A DNA stretch of 64,000 nucleotides. Source: Parabacteroides distasonis ATCC 8503 (GTDB lineage Bacteria > Bacteroidota > Bacteroidia > Bacteroidales > Tannerellaceae). The DNA is taken from assembly GCF_000012845.1 (NCBI RefSeq), contig NC_009615.1, forward strand, positions 2,199,501 to 2,263,500, written 5' to 3'. The position numbers were made by a program, and so were the translations under genes. The notes below the pieces were generated by a model, which saw nothing but the letters and a program-made list of their open reading frames with translations, was not told the origin of the DNA and did not search any database. Below are positions 25,706 to 35,447 of the stretch, piece by piece (position 1 is the first letter of the stretch; each line of letters begins with the position of its first letter).

Positions 25706-27187
25706 ATGGAATCAAGAAGAGATTTTCTGAAAAAAGCAGCCGTAGCGGCAGCTGGTCTAACAATCGTCCCCTCTAAAACGATCGCTGGATTAGGCCATAA
25801 GGCACCAAGTGATACAATGAATATTGTCGGTATCGGTATCGGTGGTAAAGGCCACCCGAACTTGGTCGGCATGAAAACCGAGAACATCATCGGGCTTTGC
25901 GATATCGACTGGAAATATGCGAAGAACTGCTTCGAGGAATTCCCGGACGCTAAACGTTATTGGGACTGGCGAAAGATGTTCGATGAGTTGGGCGACCAGA
26001 TCGACGGTGTCATGGTAGCTACTCCGGACCATACTCATGCCACGATTGCGGCCACGGCCTTGACAATGGGGAAGCACGTATATTGCCAAAAGCCGCTTAC
26101 CCACTCCGTTTACGAGAGCCGTTTATTGACAAAACTCGCCGCTAAATATAAGGTAGCGACCCAGATGGGTAACCAAGGGAACTCCGGCGATGGTGTACGT
26201 CAATTATGCGAATGGATCTGGAACGGAGAGATCGGTGAAGTAAAAGAAGTACACGCATGGACCAACCGTCCGATCTGGCCGCAAGGATTACAGCGCCCAA
26301 CCGAAAAACAACGTTGTCCGAAGACGATGAATTGGGACTTATTTATCGGCCCGGCCGCCATGCGTCCGTTCCATGAGATCTACACCCCTTGGAACTGGCG
26401 TGGATGGTGGGATTTCGGAACCGGAGCTTTCGGAGATATGGCTTGCCACGTACTCGACCCGGTTTACCAATCCTTGAAGTTAGGTTATCCGGATCGCGTA
26501 CAAGGCCGTTCTACCCAGATCAATACGGAATCCGCTCCTCAATCGGAGGTGGTAGAATTCCGCTTCCCGGCTCGTGATAATCTTCCAAAGGTAGCCTTAC
26601 CGGAGGTGAAAGTATATTGGTACGATGGCGGTATGCTTCCTCAGCGTCCGGACTTATTACCGGATGGCGTAGATATGATGCGTGACGGTTTGGGTGGATG
26701 TATCTTCGTAGGTACTAAAGACACGTTGATCTGCGATTGCGGAGGTTTCAACTCCCGGTTATTATCCGGCCGTGTACCTCAAGTAACCCCTTATTTGCGC
26801 CGTATCCCGAACGCTACCGGATACTTCGACGGTTTCCATGAGCAAGACTGGATCCGTGCTTGTAAAGAATCTCCTGAGAACCGTGTGGAAGGAACTTCCA
26901 ACTTCGCTTATTCCGGACCATTCAACGAGATGGTGTTATTAGGCGTATTGGCGATCCGTCTGCAAGGCTTGAACAAGAAATTGATGTGGGACGCCCAAAA
27001 CATGCGTTTCACCAACATATCCTCTTCCGACGTATTGAAGATCGTAACCAGCGATGATTTCAAGGTGATAGACGGTCACCCCTATTTCGATACGAAATAC
27101 GCGGAGTTCAATGCGCTAGAGGCTGCCAACGAATATATCAGACATACCTATCGTGAAGGCTGGAGCCTTCCGGAAATGCCGGTATAA
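25706..27187 (+). CDS. Gfo/Idh/MocA family oxidoreductase, Tat-exported
   Basis: The 493-aa protein starts with a clear twin-arginine signal (SRRDFLKKAAVAAAGLTIV). The Rossmann motif (NIVGIGIGGKGHPN), the QKPLTHSVYES segment with the catalytic-type Lys, and the WNWRGWWDFGTGAFGDMACH segment follow. Tat export fits folding with NAD(H) before crossing the membrane. It is closely similar to the protein at 59450-60964. It lies 3 bp before the TIM-barrel gene. Confidence 0.9.
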   Translation: MESRRDFLKKAAVAAAGLTIVPSKTIAGLGHKAPSDTMNIVGIGIGGKGHPNLVGMKTENIIGLCDIDWKYAKNCFEEFPDAKRYWDWRKMFDELGDQIDGVMVATPDHTHATIAATALTMGKHVYCQKPLTHSVYESRLLTKLAAKYKVATQMGNQGNSGDGVRQLCEWIWNGEIGEVKEVHAWTNRPIWPQGLQRPTEKQRCPKTMNWDLFIGPAAMRPFHEIYTPWNWRGWWDFGTGAFGDMACHVLDPVYQSLKLGYPDRVQGRSTQINTESAPQSEVVEFRFPARDNLPKVALPEVKVYWYDGGMLPQRPDLLPDGVDMMRDGLGGCIFVGTKDTLICDCGGFNSRLLSGRVPQVTPYLRRIPNATGYFDGFHEQDWIRACKESPENRVEGTSNFAYSGPFNEMVLLGVLAIRLQGLNKKLMWDAQNMRFTNISSSDVLKIVTSDDFKVIDGHPYFDTKYAEFNALEAANEYIRHTYREGWSLPEMPV

Positions 27188-27189
27188 GT

Positions 27190-28005
27190 ATGAAACGATA
27201 TATTATATTAGCACTATGTACGGTCATGCTCCTTGGGCAGGCCGTACAGCTGGCGGCGCAAAAAGCGGACTGGAAGGTGGGTATACAGACTTGGACTTTC
27301 CACAATCTTACGTTGATGGAGACCTTGGATAAGACCCAACAACTGGGCATGGGGTATGCGGAAGCTTTCTTTTTCCAAGAATTGGGTGCTCCGTTCCCAA
27401 AAGAGACCTATCTGAATTACGACTTGAGCGATGATAACTGCGCTTTATTACGCCACGAGTTCAAGATAAGGGGAATCAAGCCGATCGCCTTTGGTGTAGC
27501 CTCTTATGGGACTAACGAGGAATGGGATAAGTTCTTCGCATTCGCTCATAAAATAGGCGCACATATCGTGACTGTCGAACCGGAGTTAAACCAGTTGGAC
27601 TACATCGAATCCCTCGCCAAGAAGTACGATATGGAGGTAGCGATCCATAACCATCCGAGTCCATGCATTTACGCAAGTGCCGAGGTGGTAGAGAAAGCGC
27701 TGAAAGGCCGTTCTCCCTTGATGGGAGTATGCGCCGATATCGGCCATTGGAAACGAGTGGGTGAAGATCCGCTCAAGAATCTCCAGAAGTTGTCCGGACG
27801 CATCAAGGTAGCACATTTGAAAGACCTCACCGACAAGATGGAAGACGCTACATGGGGAACCGGGATCTTACCGGTAAAAGCGTTCGTCAACGAGCTGAAG
27901 CGTCAGCATTTCAACGGGCTTATCTCCATCGAGTACGATGATTTCAAATCCGATATCCAAGAGATACGCAACAGCTTGGAATTCCTACAGAAATGCTCTA
28001 AATAA
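27190..28005 (+). CDS. Xylose isomerase-like TIM-barrel protein, exported
   Basis: This 271-aa protein has a cleavable signal (about residues 1-23, ending LAAQ) and a sugar phosphate isomerase/epimerase-type TIM barrel. Probable metal ligands are in TVEPELN, AIHNHPSP, CADIGHW and ISIEYDD. Related proteins in 3-keto-glycoside loci process the keto sugar or its glycal. It is the last gene of this operon and is paralogous to 60986-61840. Confidence 0.87.
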   Translation: MKRYIILALCTVMLLGQAVQLAAQKADWKVGIQTWTFHNLTLMETLDKTQQLGMGYAEAFFFQELGAPFPKETYLNYDLSDDNCALLRHEFKIRGIKPIAFGVASYGTNEEWDKFFAFAHKIGAHIVTVEPELNQLDYIESLAKKYDMEVAIHNHPSPCIYASAEVVEKALKGRSPLMGVCADIGHWKRVGEDPLKNLQKLSGRIKVAHLKDLTDKMEDATWGTGILPVKAFVNELKRQHFNGLISIEYDDFKSDIQEIRNSLEFLQKCSK

Positions 28006-28026
28006 AGGCATACTCTTCCTTTAAAA

Positions 28027-28136
28027 ACACCTATATCGGCATAGGCCCACACGTATATACGTATAGGCTTACGCCGATATTAATATGGGCCTACACGTAT
28101 ATACGTATAAGCCCACACCAATATATGCATAAAAAG
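28027..28136. repeat. Five degenerate 22-bp tandem units
   Basis: Units begin at 28027, 28049, 28071, 28093 and 28115, each starting ACAC or ACGC. Units 2 and 4 share ACACGTATATACGTATA and contain the perfect palindrome ACGTATATACGT. The array fills the gap between the convergent TIM-barrel gene (+) and lon (-). Confidence 0.88.
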
Positions 28137-28142
28137 TCGTTA

Positions 28143-30617
28143 TTAAAACAATGGATTATCCACCTTTTCTCTCAGCAACGCCAGATCCACCACCTGTTGA
28201 ATGTCACTCACATAATGGAACACCAAGCCTTTCAAATACTCCGGTTTAATCTCATTGATATCCTTCTCATTCTCCTTGCAAAGAATCAATTCCTTAATCC
28301 CGGCACGTTTAGCCGCCAAGATCTTCTCTTTGATACCTCCCACGGGAAGCACTTTGCCACGCAACGTGATCTCGCCTGTCATAGCCAAGTTCTTTTTCAC
28401 CTTACGCTGAGTAAAGGCGGAGACAAGAGAAGTCACCATCGTTATTCCGGCACTCGGTCCGTCTTTCGGGATCGCCCCCTCCGGTACGTGGACATGCACA
28501 TTCCAGTTCTCGAACAACTCCTCGTTGATATTAAACTGAGCCGCATGCGCATGGATATACTCAAGTGCCAACATGGCAGACTCTTTCATCACATCTCCCA
28601 GATTCCCGGTCAAAGTAAGCTTTGACCCCTTACCTTTACTTAAGCTCGACTCCACGAAAAGAATCTCACCACCAACAGCCGTCCAAGCTAATCCCGTAAC
28701 CACGCCGGCATAGTCATTCCCTTGATATTTATCGCGGGAATATTCGACCGCCCCTAGATATTCATACAAATCCTCCGGCTTAATGCTCGTCGGGATAGGC
28801 TCGTCGCTAGCGACCTTACGGGCTAGCTTACGCATGATTTTGGCGATTTTCTTATCCAATTCCCGGACACCGCTCTCGCGTGTATAGGCTTCAACGATCA
28901 CTTGTAAGGTTTTCTTGGGGAATTTCACGGAACCTTTCTTCAAGCCGTGTACATCCATCTGCTTAGGCACGAGATGCTTCGCTGCGATCTCTACCTTCTC
29001 CTCCATGATATAACCGCTCACCTCGATCAGTTCCATACGATCCAGCAATGGCTGGGAAATCGTATTCAAATTATTAGCGGTAGCGATAAACATCACCTTG
29101 CTTAAATCGTAATCGATATCCAGATAATTATCGTGAAACGCATTATTCTGCTCCGGGTCCAAGACCTCCAATAAAGCGGATGCCGGATCCCCCTTGAAAT
29201 CATTCGTGATCTTATCGATCTCATCTAAGATAAAGACAGGGTTCGATGTTCCCGCCTTCTGTATATTCTGGATGATACGTCCGCACATAGCGCCGATATA
29301 GGTACGACGATGTCCGCGGATCTCGGCCTCATCGTGCAATCCACCTAAAGAAACACGTACATATTTGCGGCGCAAAGCCTCTGCGATGGAACGCCCCAAT
29401 GAAGTCTTGCCGACTCCCGGAGGACCGTACAAACAGATAATCGGAGATTTCATATCCCCTTTCAGCTTCAATACCGCCAGATGCTCGATAATACGCTCTT
29501 TCACCTTCTCCAAACCATAATGATCACGATCTAAGACCTTCTGGGCATGAGATAAGTTGAAATTGTCCTTACTATACTCGTTCCACGGCAAGTTAACGAT
29601 ATTCTGGACATATTGCGTCTGTACGGAATAATCCGGAGATTGCGGATGCAATCGTTCCAATTTTCGCAATTCCTTCTCAAAGACCTGCGCTACCTCGGCA
29701 GGCCATTTCTTACGACTGGCTTTCTCCCGTAATTCTTTTATCTCCAACTCATTGATATTCCCGCCCAATTCCTCTTGAATCGTCTTGATTTGCTGTTGAA
29801 GGAAATATTCTTTTTGTTGTTGATTGATATCCTCATGTGTCTTCATCTGGATGGAAGCTTTCAACTCCACCAGCTGATACTCGCGGTTCAAGATAAAAAG
29901 TAACCGATACGCACGCTCTTTTAAGTCCCCGATCAATAACAATTGCTGTTTCTCGGCCGATCCACTCGGTATATTGCTACAAGAGAAATTGACCACATAC
30001 AAGACATTCTTATTATTCTTGATCGAGAAGATCAAATCCCGGGGAGGTTCAGCCACGGCCCCAAGCATCTTGATGGTCAAATCCTTGATCGTTGAGATCA
30101 AAGCCTCGAACTCGCGGTCTGTCTTGTCCGGCTTCGTGTCCTCCAACACGGTGATCTTACCGGAAAGATACGGATCTGTCTCGGTCAACTCATTCAATTC
30201 AAAGCGTTTCTTACCTTGAAGAATAACAGTAGTACTACCGTCCGGCATCTCTAAGACACGAACGATGTCAGCGATTACCCCGGTTGTATATAAATCCTCT
30301 AAGATAGGATCTTCCGTACCCATCTCTTTCTGGCAAACAACTCCGATCAAACTCTTTTTATGTACAGCCTCTTTAATCAGGCGCATCGATTTAGGACGCC
30401 CGATAATCACCGGCAAGGCAACACCCGGAAAGAGTACCATATTCCTTAACGGAAGAATGGGTATAGTGTCTCCAACTTTCTCTATTCCTTCTGTGAAATC
30501 CTCATCTACATCGCATTCTGTAAGAATTGGCATTACGATACCAATATTGTCATCCAAGTCATCAAACGAATTCTGGCAAAATACTCTCGTCTTTTCTTTC
30601 ATATATACATTCATCAT
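28143..30617 (-). CDS. lon: ATP-dependent protease Lon
   Basis: Lon degrades damaged and regulatory proteins in the cytoplasm. The protein has the N-terminal substrate domain ([16 protein letters not shown]), the AAA module with Walker [10 protein letters not shown] and Walker B FILDEIDK, and the Ser-Lys protease domain with [10 protein letters not shown] (catalytic Ser) near the C-terminus. An open frame continues upstream to an ATG at 30662, but a -7 promoter box (TAACTTTG, 30651-30644) lies inside that stretch. The start is therefore placed at the ATG at 30617 (824 aa); the ATG at 30602 is also possible. Confidence 0.96.
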   Translation of the reverse strand: MMNVYMKEKTRVFCQNSFDDLDDNIGIVMPILTECDVDEDFTEGIEKVGDTIPILPLRNMVLFPGVALPVIIGRPKSMRLIKEAVHKKSLIGVVCQKEMGTEDPILEDLYTTGVIADIVRVLEMPDGSTTVILQGKKRFELNELTETDPYLSGKITVLEDTKPDKTDREFEALISTIKDLTIKMLGAVAEPPRDLIFSIKNNKNVLYVVNFSCSNIPSGSAEKQQLLLIGDLKERAYRLLFILNREYQLVELKASIQMKTHEDINQQQKEYFLQQQIKTIQEELGGNINELEIKELREKASRKKWPAEVAQVFEKELRKLERLHPQSPDYSVQTQYVQNIVNLPWNEYSKDNFNLSHAQKVLDRDHYGLEKVKERIIEHLAVLKLKGDMKSPIICLYGPPGVGKTSLGRSIAEALRRKYVRVSLGGLHDEAEIRGHRRTYIGAMCGRIIQNIQKAGTSNPVFILDEIDKITNDFKGDPASALLEVLDPEQNNAFHDNYLDIDYDLSKVMFIATANNLNTISQPLLDRMELIEVSGYIMEEKVEIAAKHLVPKQMDVHGLKKGSVKFPKKTLQVIVEAYTRESGVRELDKKIAKIMRKLARKVASDEPIPTSIKPEDLYEYLGAVEYSRDKYQGNDYAGVVTGLAWTAVGGEILFVESSLSKGKGSKLTLTGNLGDVMKESAMLALEYIHAHAAQFNINEELFENWNVHVHVPEGAIPKDGPSAGITMVTSLVSAFTQRKVKKNLAMTGEITLRGKVLPVGGIKEKILAAKRAGIKELILCKENEKDINEIKPEYLKGLVFHYVSDIQQVVDLALLREKVDNPLF

Positions 30618-30643
30618 TGTATATGTTAATACAATAAACGTGC

Positions 30644-30651
30644 CAAAGTTA
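30644..30651 (-). promoter_or_regulatory. Putative lon promoter (-7 box)
   Basis: On the minus strand this reads TAACTTTG, matching TAnnTTTG. It would start transcription near 30637, about 20 nt before the ATG at 30617. Confidence 0.5.
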
Positions 30652-30702
30652 CAGCTTTTCATTCAATTCTTACTAATTTCGCGGCATACAATCGATAGAG
30701 AT

Positions 30703-31416
30703 ATGGCAAATCCTTATTTTCAATTCAAGAAATTTACGGTATGGCACGATAAATGTGCCATGAAAGTCGGAACGGATGGCGTTTTGCTTGGGGCATGGGC
30801 TAGCACAGAGAGATGTCAGAGGATTTTGGATGTGGGAACCGGAACGGGATTGATCGCCCTCATGCTGGCGCAGCGTAGCACCGCGATTTTAGACGCTATC
30901 GATATAGATTCAGACGCATGTTTACAAGCTCAGGAAAACATCGCGAAATCGCCTTTCGCCAACCGGATACAAGTCTATCAAACCTCGCTCTCCGAATATA
31001 TGCCGGATGAGAATATCAAATATGACTTGATCGTATCCAACCCACCCTATTTTATTGATTCATTGAAATGCCCGGATACTAAACGTAATCTAGCCCGGCA
31101 TACGGATACTCTATCACTCCCGGATTTATTGCGTGATAGCCGCAAACTGTTGGCACCCGAAGGAAATATCGCCTTGGTGCTTCCCTTCGAGCAACGGGAG
31201 TCTTTAATAGACATCGCTCGAGAAGAGTCTTTGTCTCCATCGAGAGAAGCCCACGTTTCCCCCATACCGGACGCCCCTCCTAAGCGTTTATTAATAGAAC
31301 TCTCAGCGACGCCGGTAGCAAAGCCCAAGTCGTCTCATCTGACTCTAGAAATCGAGCGGCATCGATATAGCGAAGAATTCACCGCTATAGCTAAAGACTT
31401 TTACTTGAAAATGTAA
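30703..31416 (+). CDS. tRNA1(Val) adenine-N6 methyltransferase (TrmN6/YfiC type)
   Basis: The 237-aa protein is a class I SAM-dependent methyltransferase. It has MKVGTDGVLLGAWA and the SAM motif LDVGTGTGLIALMLAQ (about residues 42-57), and the N6-adenine/amino methylase motif SNPPYF near residue 111. TrmN6 methylates A37 of tRNA-Val. The frame extends far upstream over lon, but homology begins at the ATG at 30703, divergent from lon. It overlaps the convergent lipid kinase gene by 16 bp. Confidence 0.88.
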   Translation: MANPYFQFKKFTVWHDKCAMKVGTDGVLLGAWASTERCQRILDVGTGTGLIALMLAQRSTAILDAIDIDSDACLQAQENIAKSPFANRIQVYQTSLSEYMPDENIKYDLIVSNPPYFIDSLKCPDTKRNLARHTDTLSLPDLLRDSRKLLAPEGNIALVLPFEQRESLIDIAREESLSPSREAHVSPIPDAPPKRLLIELSATPVAKPKSSHLTLEIERHRYSEEFTAIAKDFYLKM

Positions 31417-32378
31417 GGAAGCTTTTTATCGAAGAAGCGAGTTACCTCGTCAAATAAATTATGTACCTCCTTGGTGAAAGACACAACCTCCGGAGTCAGC
31501 ACATGTAAGGCTTTTGGTTCCACCGTAATATCGATACGGCGATCTGCCATGATCGGTTCTCCATCCAAGTGCATCACGCCCGGATGTTGGCGAATAATCG
31601 TGACTTGCTGGGCTTTCATCGTCTTAATCTTACTATTCCGATCAATCTGTTTGGTAAACAATTGAATGGCCAAAGGAGCGATATCCAATGGCATAAAAGG
31701 GGATAAGATCGTAACGTCCATCCGTCCGTCCTGTATATTCGCGTGCGGAGCGATAAACGCGTTATTACCATATTGCGAAGCATTCGCGCAAGCGACTAGA
31801 AACGCCTTCTCCTTGATCGTCTGATTATCCACCACCAATTCATAAGGCTCAGGCTTATAGCTCAGATACTCCTCTATCGTATTCTTTATATAAGTAAGAG
31901 AGCCGCGCCGTTTCTCATTCGCGAATTTCTGGCTGACGGCGGCATCAAAACCGACTCCACAGGTACAGAAAAAGACCTGTCCGTTCGCCCGGCAGCAATC
32001 TATCGTCGTAACATGCCCTTTCGCGATCAGATCGATAGCTCTTTTCACGTCCATCGGTATGTGCAATTCTCTAGCTAAGCCATTGCCCGAACCTTTCGGG
32101 ATGATACCTAAGATCGCATTCGAATGGATCATAGCTCTCGCTATCTCATTCACCGTCCCGTCACCGCCTACCGCCAAAATATATTCAGCTCCCTCCTCTA
32201 TGGCTTGCCGAGTCAACTCGCTGGCATGGCCTGCATACTCTGTAAAAGAAATGTTTAACGAACAGTTCTTTTTCGAGCAGATCCCTTCGATCATCTTAGG
32301 TATCTTGCGCTTCGACCCTACACCTGATATAGGGTTTATGATAGCTTGTACTTTTATATCCCGTTCGCTCATCCTCAC
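31401..32378 (-). CDS. Diacylglycerol/sphingosine kinase-family lipid kinase
   Basis: This 325-aa protein belongs to the DAGK catalytic domain family (YegS/BmrU). It starts VQAIINPISGVGSKRK, has the nucleotide motif VGGDGTVNEIARAM near residue 74 and the IIPKGSGNGLARELHI segment near 95. Members phosphorylate diacylglycerol, ceramide or sphingoid bases. It is read divergently from serine palmitoyltransferase, 192 bp away, so a sphingolipid substrate is plausible but not shown. Confidence 0.9.
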   Translation of the reverse strand: MRMSERDIKVQAIINPISGVGSKRKIPKMIEGICSKKNCSLNISFTEYAGHASELTRQAIEEGAEYILAVGGDGTVNEIARAMIHSNAILGIIPKGSGNGLARELHIPMDVKRAIDLIAKGHVTTIDCCRANGQVFFCTCGVGFDAAVSQKFANEKRRGSLTYIKNTIEEYLSYKPEPYELVVDNQTIKEKAFLVACANASQYGNNAFIAPHANIQDGRMDVTILSPFMPLDIAPLAIQLFTKQIDRNSKIKTMKAQQVTIIRQHPGVMHLDGEPIMADRRIDITVEPKALHVLTPEVVSFTKEVHNLFDEVTRFFDKKLPYIFK

Positions 32379-32462
32379 TTCTTCTTTTTTATTTGAGAGG
32401 ACAAAAATAATGCTTTTATAAAACTTTTAAAGCATTTCGACTACTATAAGTTATTTTTTTAC

Positions 32463-32470
32463 TATTTTTG
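32463..32470 (+). promoter_or_regulatory. Putative spt promoter (-7 box)
   Basis: TATTTTTG followed by CGGC matches the TAnnTTTG box and leaves a leader of about 95 nt before the start codon. Confidence 0.5.
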
Positions 32471-32570
32471 CGGCTGGATTTGCCGAAACATGGGATTATG
32501 TATGCGGCGAACCTGTGTTCTTTATTAGAATAAATAAATAGCGAGATAAATCATTCTCTTTTATAATAAT

Positions 32571-33758
32571 ATGAAACTTTTACAAGAGAAACTAGCAAAG
32601 TACGACGCTCCTCAAAGAGCCATGGCAATGGGAATCTATCCTTACTTCAGGGAAATCCAGAGCGATCAGGACACGGAAGTTCTAATCAGCGGGAAGAAAG
32701 TCTTGATGTTTGGTTCTAATGCGTACTTAGGATTAACCAATCATCCTAAAGTAAAAGAAGCAGCGATCGAGGCCATTAAAAAGTATGGTACAGGTTGTGC
32801 CGGCTCACGTTTCTTAAACGGAACGTTGGACTTACACCTCCAGTTGGAAAAACGTTTAGCAGAATTTGTTGGTAAAGAAGACGCCATCGTATACTCTACA
32901 GGTTTCCAAGTTAATCTAGGTGTTGTATCCTGTATCACCGGACGTGAGGACTATATCCTTTGGGATGAGTTGGATCATGCATCCATTATCGAAGGACATC
33001 GTCTTTCTTTCTCCACGAAATTGAAATTCAAGCATAACGATATGGACTCCTTGGAGAAACAACTCCAGAAATGCGAGCCAGACAAGGTGAAACTTATCGT
33101 TATCGACGGTGTCTTCAGCATGGAAGGTGATGTCGCTAAATTACCGGAAATCGTAGCTCTCGCAAAGAAATATAACGCAAGTGTAATGGTTGACGAGGCT
33201 CATGGTATCGGTGTATTCGGTGATCATGGCCGCGGTACTTGTAATCACTTCGGCGTTACGAACGATGTTGATTTGATCATGGGAACTTTCAGTAAGTCTT
33301 TCGCTTCTATCGGTGGTTTTATCGCATCAGACGAACCGGTTATCAATTACTTACGTCACCACTCCCGTTCCTATATCTTTAGCGCAAGCAATACGCCTGC
33401 CGCTACTGCCGCAGCGAACGCGGCATTAGATATTATGTTAAGCGAACCGGAACGTATCCAACATTTATGGGATTTGACTCATTACGCATTGGATGGTTTC
33501 CGTAACATGGGTTGTGAGATCGGACATACTTCTACCCCGATCATCCCGTTGTTTATCCGTGACAACGACTTGACATTCCTTATCGTAAAAGAATTATTTG
33601 AGGCCGGAATCTTCGTAAACCCGGTAGTAGCTCCCGCAGTTGCTTCCGAGGATACACTGATCCGCTTCTCCCTTATGGCTACCCACACGAAAGAGCAACT
33701 AGATTACGCTTTGGAAACAATCCACAAGGTATTCAAGAGCCATGGGTTGGTAGACTAA
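32571..33758 (+). CDS. spt: Serine palmitoyltransferase
   Basis: The 395-aa pyridoxal-phosphate enzyme belongs to the alpha-oxoamine synthase family. It has MVDEAHGIGVFGDHGRGT (cofactor-binding Asp and His) and GTFSKSFAS with the PLP-binding Lys near residue 242. Bacteroidales use this enzyme to condense serine with a fatty acyl-CoA as the first step of sphingolipid synthesis. The nearest alternative is 2-amino-3-ketobutyrate CoA ligase (Kbl). The N-terminal region and the neighbouring DAGK/sphingosine kinase-type gene favour SPT. Confidence 0.88.
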   Translation: MKLLQEKLAKYDAPQRAMAMGIYPYFREIQSDQDTEVLISGKKVLMFGSNAYLGLTNHPKVKEAAIEAIKKYGTGCAGSRFLNGTLDLHLQLEKRLAEFVGKEDAIVYSTGFQVNLGVVSCITGREDYILWDELDHASIIEGHRLSFSTKLKFKHNDMDSLEKQLQKCEPDKVKLIVIDGVFSMEGDVAKLPEIVALAKKYNASVMVDEAHGIGVFGDHGRGTCNHFGVTNDVDLIMGTFSKSFASIGGFIASDEPVINYLRHHSRSYIFSASNTPAATAAANAALDIMLSEPERIQHLWDLTHYALDGFRNMGCEIGHTSTPIIPLFIRDNDLTFLIVKELFEAGIFVNPVVAPAVASEDTLIRFSLMATHTKEQLDYALETIHKVFKSHGLVD

Positions 33759-33779
33759 TCGTGTAAATATATAAGAAAA

Positions 33780-33822
33780 GGCCCGAAGGTTAGGTATAAC
33801 ACCTATCTTCGGGTCTTTTTTT
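33780..33822 (+). terminator. Terminator after spt
   Basis: GGCCCGAAG-type arm (33780-33788) pairs with CTTCGGGTC (33807-33815), including one G-T pair, followed by seven T residues. Confidence 0.88.
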
Positions 33823-33868
33823 ATAACTGAAAAAATCATAACTATGATTTTGAATGGGAATAAATCAC

Positions 33869-33876
33869 TATTTTTG
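33869..33876 (+). promoter_or_regulatory. Putative ricT promoter (-7 box)
   Basis: TATTTTTG followed by CATA matches the TAnnTTTG box, 56 nt before the ricT start codon. Confidence 0.5.
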
Positions 33877-33932
33877 CATATTTAGATAAATTGGGTGGTT
33901 ATGTCGATGGCCCTCTTACAAATTAAAAATAA

Positions 33933-35447
33933 ATGGATTTCATATTAGATAAAGGAAGTAGCCATATGGGCTGCAAAGGTTGCAGCAAAAGGCAAAACAA
34001 TAAACTGAATACCTATGATTGGTTGTGCGATGTACCCGACGCGGAAGGCTCGACTGACTTCGTAGAGGTTCAATTTAAAAATACCCGCAAAGGGTATTAC
34101 TTGAATAGTGCTAAAATACCTTTGGAAAAAGGTGATATAGTAGCCGTAGAGGCAAGTCCCGGTCATGATATCGGTACGGTTTCTTTAACGGGAAAATTGG
34201 TTCTGCTGCAAATGAAGAAGAACAACGTGCGCACGGAAGCTGAGCCAAAACGGATTTACCGAAAGGCAAAACCGACCGATATCGAGAAATATGAGGAAGC
34301 GAAAGCAAAGGAACATGCCACTATGATTCGCTCGCGGCAAATCGCTGCCGATTTAGGATTGAATATGAAAATCGGTGATGTAGAGTATCAAGGTGACGGT
34401 AATAAGGCGATCTTTTATTATATAGCGGATGAACGTGTAGATTTCCGTCAACTAATTAAAGTGCTAGCGGAGGCTTTTCGTGTTCGTATCGAGATGAAGC
34501 AGATCGGTGCTCGTCAAGAAGCCGGACGTATCGGTGGTATCGGCCCTTGCGGTAGAGAACTTTGCTGTTCCAGTTGGATGACAAGTTTTGTATCGGTCGC
34601 TACCGGAGCTGCCCGTTATCAAGATATTTCCATGAATCCCCAGAAATTGGCCGGACAATGCGCTAAATTGAAATGTTGTATCAATTATGAGGTAGATACA
34701 TATGTGGAAGCCCAGAAACGCCTTCCTTCCCGGGAGATTGTCTTGGAGACCAAAGATAATAATTACTATCATTTCAAGACGGATATTTTCAAACGGGAAA
34801 TTACCTATTCTACGGATAAATCATTTGCGGCTAATCTTATCACGATTCCGGCAAGCCGTGCTTTCGATGTCATTAACATGAATAAGAAAGGCATGAAGCC
34901 GATATCTCTAGAGGCGGATACGAAGCCACAACCACCGAAACGAGACGCTCAAGATATTCTTGGGCAAGAAAGCGTCACACGTTTCGACTCTGTTAAAAAG
35001 AAAAAGAAAAAACGTCCTGCCAACAAGAATAATGGCGAGAACAATGGAAACGGGAACGGAGCTAACACCACCGCGACGGCAGTTACCAACACCGACGCAC
35101 CTGTTTCTGAGAATAAGAACAACGGAGGAAACGGAGCCGGTGGCAATAATCGCCGCAACGGAGGAAATAATAGGAATAGCAATCGTGAGAATAACCGGGA
35201 CAGAGAGAATAACCGGGAGAATAACAAAGATAATAGCCGGGAAAACAGTCGGGAGAATCGGGAGAACAACCGTGATAATAACAGGGAGAGCAACCGAAAC
35301 AATCGCCCGAAACAAAGGCCGAGAGCTAATAACGATAAGCAATCCAACAATGACAAGCCTGCGAATAATGACAAACCTCAGCAACCGATCAAACAGGCCA
35401 GACCTGATAAAACGGAGAATAGGCCAGAGACAAAGCCTGAGGCTTAA
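33933..35447 (+). CDS. ricT: PSP1-domain protein RicT (YaaT)
   Basis: The 504-aa protein has a Cys motif near the start (CKGCSK), the PSP1 domain (residues about 25-290) and the Cys-rich segments CGRELCCSS and CAKLKCCINYE. These Cys bind iron-sulfur clusters in the RicAFT complex of Bacillus, which helps RNase Y process mRNA. RNase Y is encoded at 49277-50815 in this window. The C-terminal 160 residues are low-complexity Asn/Arg/Glu/Lys, an RNA-binding-like tail. Its 3' end overlaps gldH. Confidence 0.88.
   Translation: MDFILDKGSSHMGCKGCSKRQNNKLNTYDWLCDVPDAEGSTDFVEVQFKNTRKGYYLNSAKIPLEKGDIVAVEASPGHDIGTVSLTGKLVLLQMKKNNVRTEAEPKRIYRKAKPTDIEKYEEAKAKEHATMIRSRQIAADLGLNMKIGDVEYQGDGNKAIFYYIADERVDFRQLIKVLAEAFRVRIEMKQIGARQEAGRIGGIGPCGRELCCSSWMTSFVSVATGAARYQDISMNPQKLAGQCAKLKCCINYEVDTYVEAQKRLPSREIVLETKDNNYYHFKTDIFKREITYSTDKSFAANLITIPASRAFDVINMNKKGMKPISLEADTKPQPPKRDAQDILGQESVTRFDSVKKKKKKRPANKNNGENNGNGNGANTTATAVTNTDAPVSENKNNGGNGAGGNNRRNGGNNRNSNRENNRDRENNRENNKDNSRENSRENRENNRDNNRESNRNNRPKQRPRANNDKQSNNDKPANNDKPQQPIKQARPDKTENRPETKPEA

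Noticed and set aside
28027..28136. 22-bp arrays as CRISPR arrays
   Set aside because: Units are contiguous and degenerate with no unique spacers between them, and no cas genes are present.
30265..30702. Long N-terminal extension of the tRNA methyltransferase
   Set aside because: It is the antisense of the lon 5' region; methyltransferase homology begins at the ATG at 30703.
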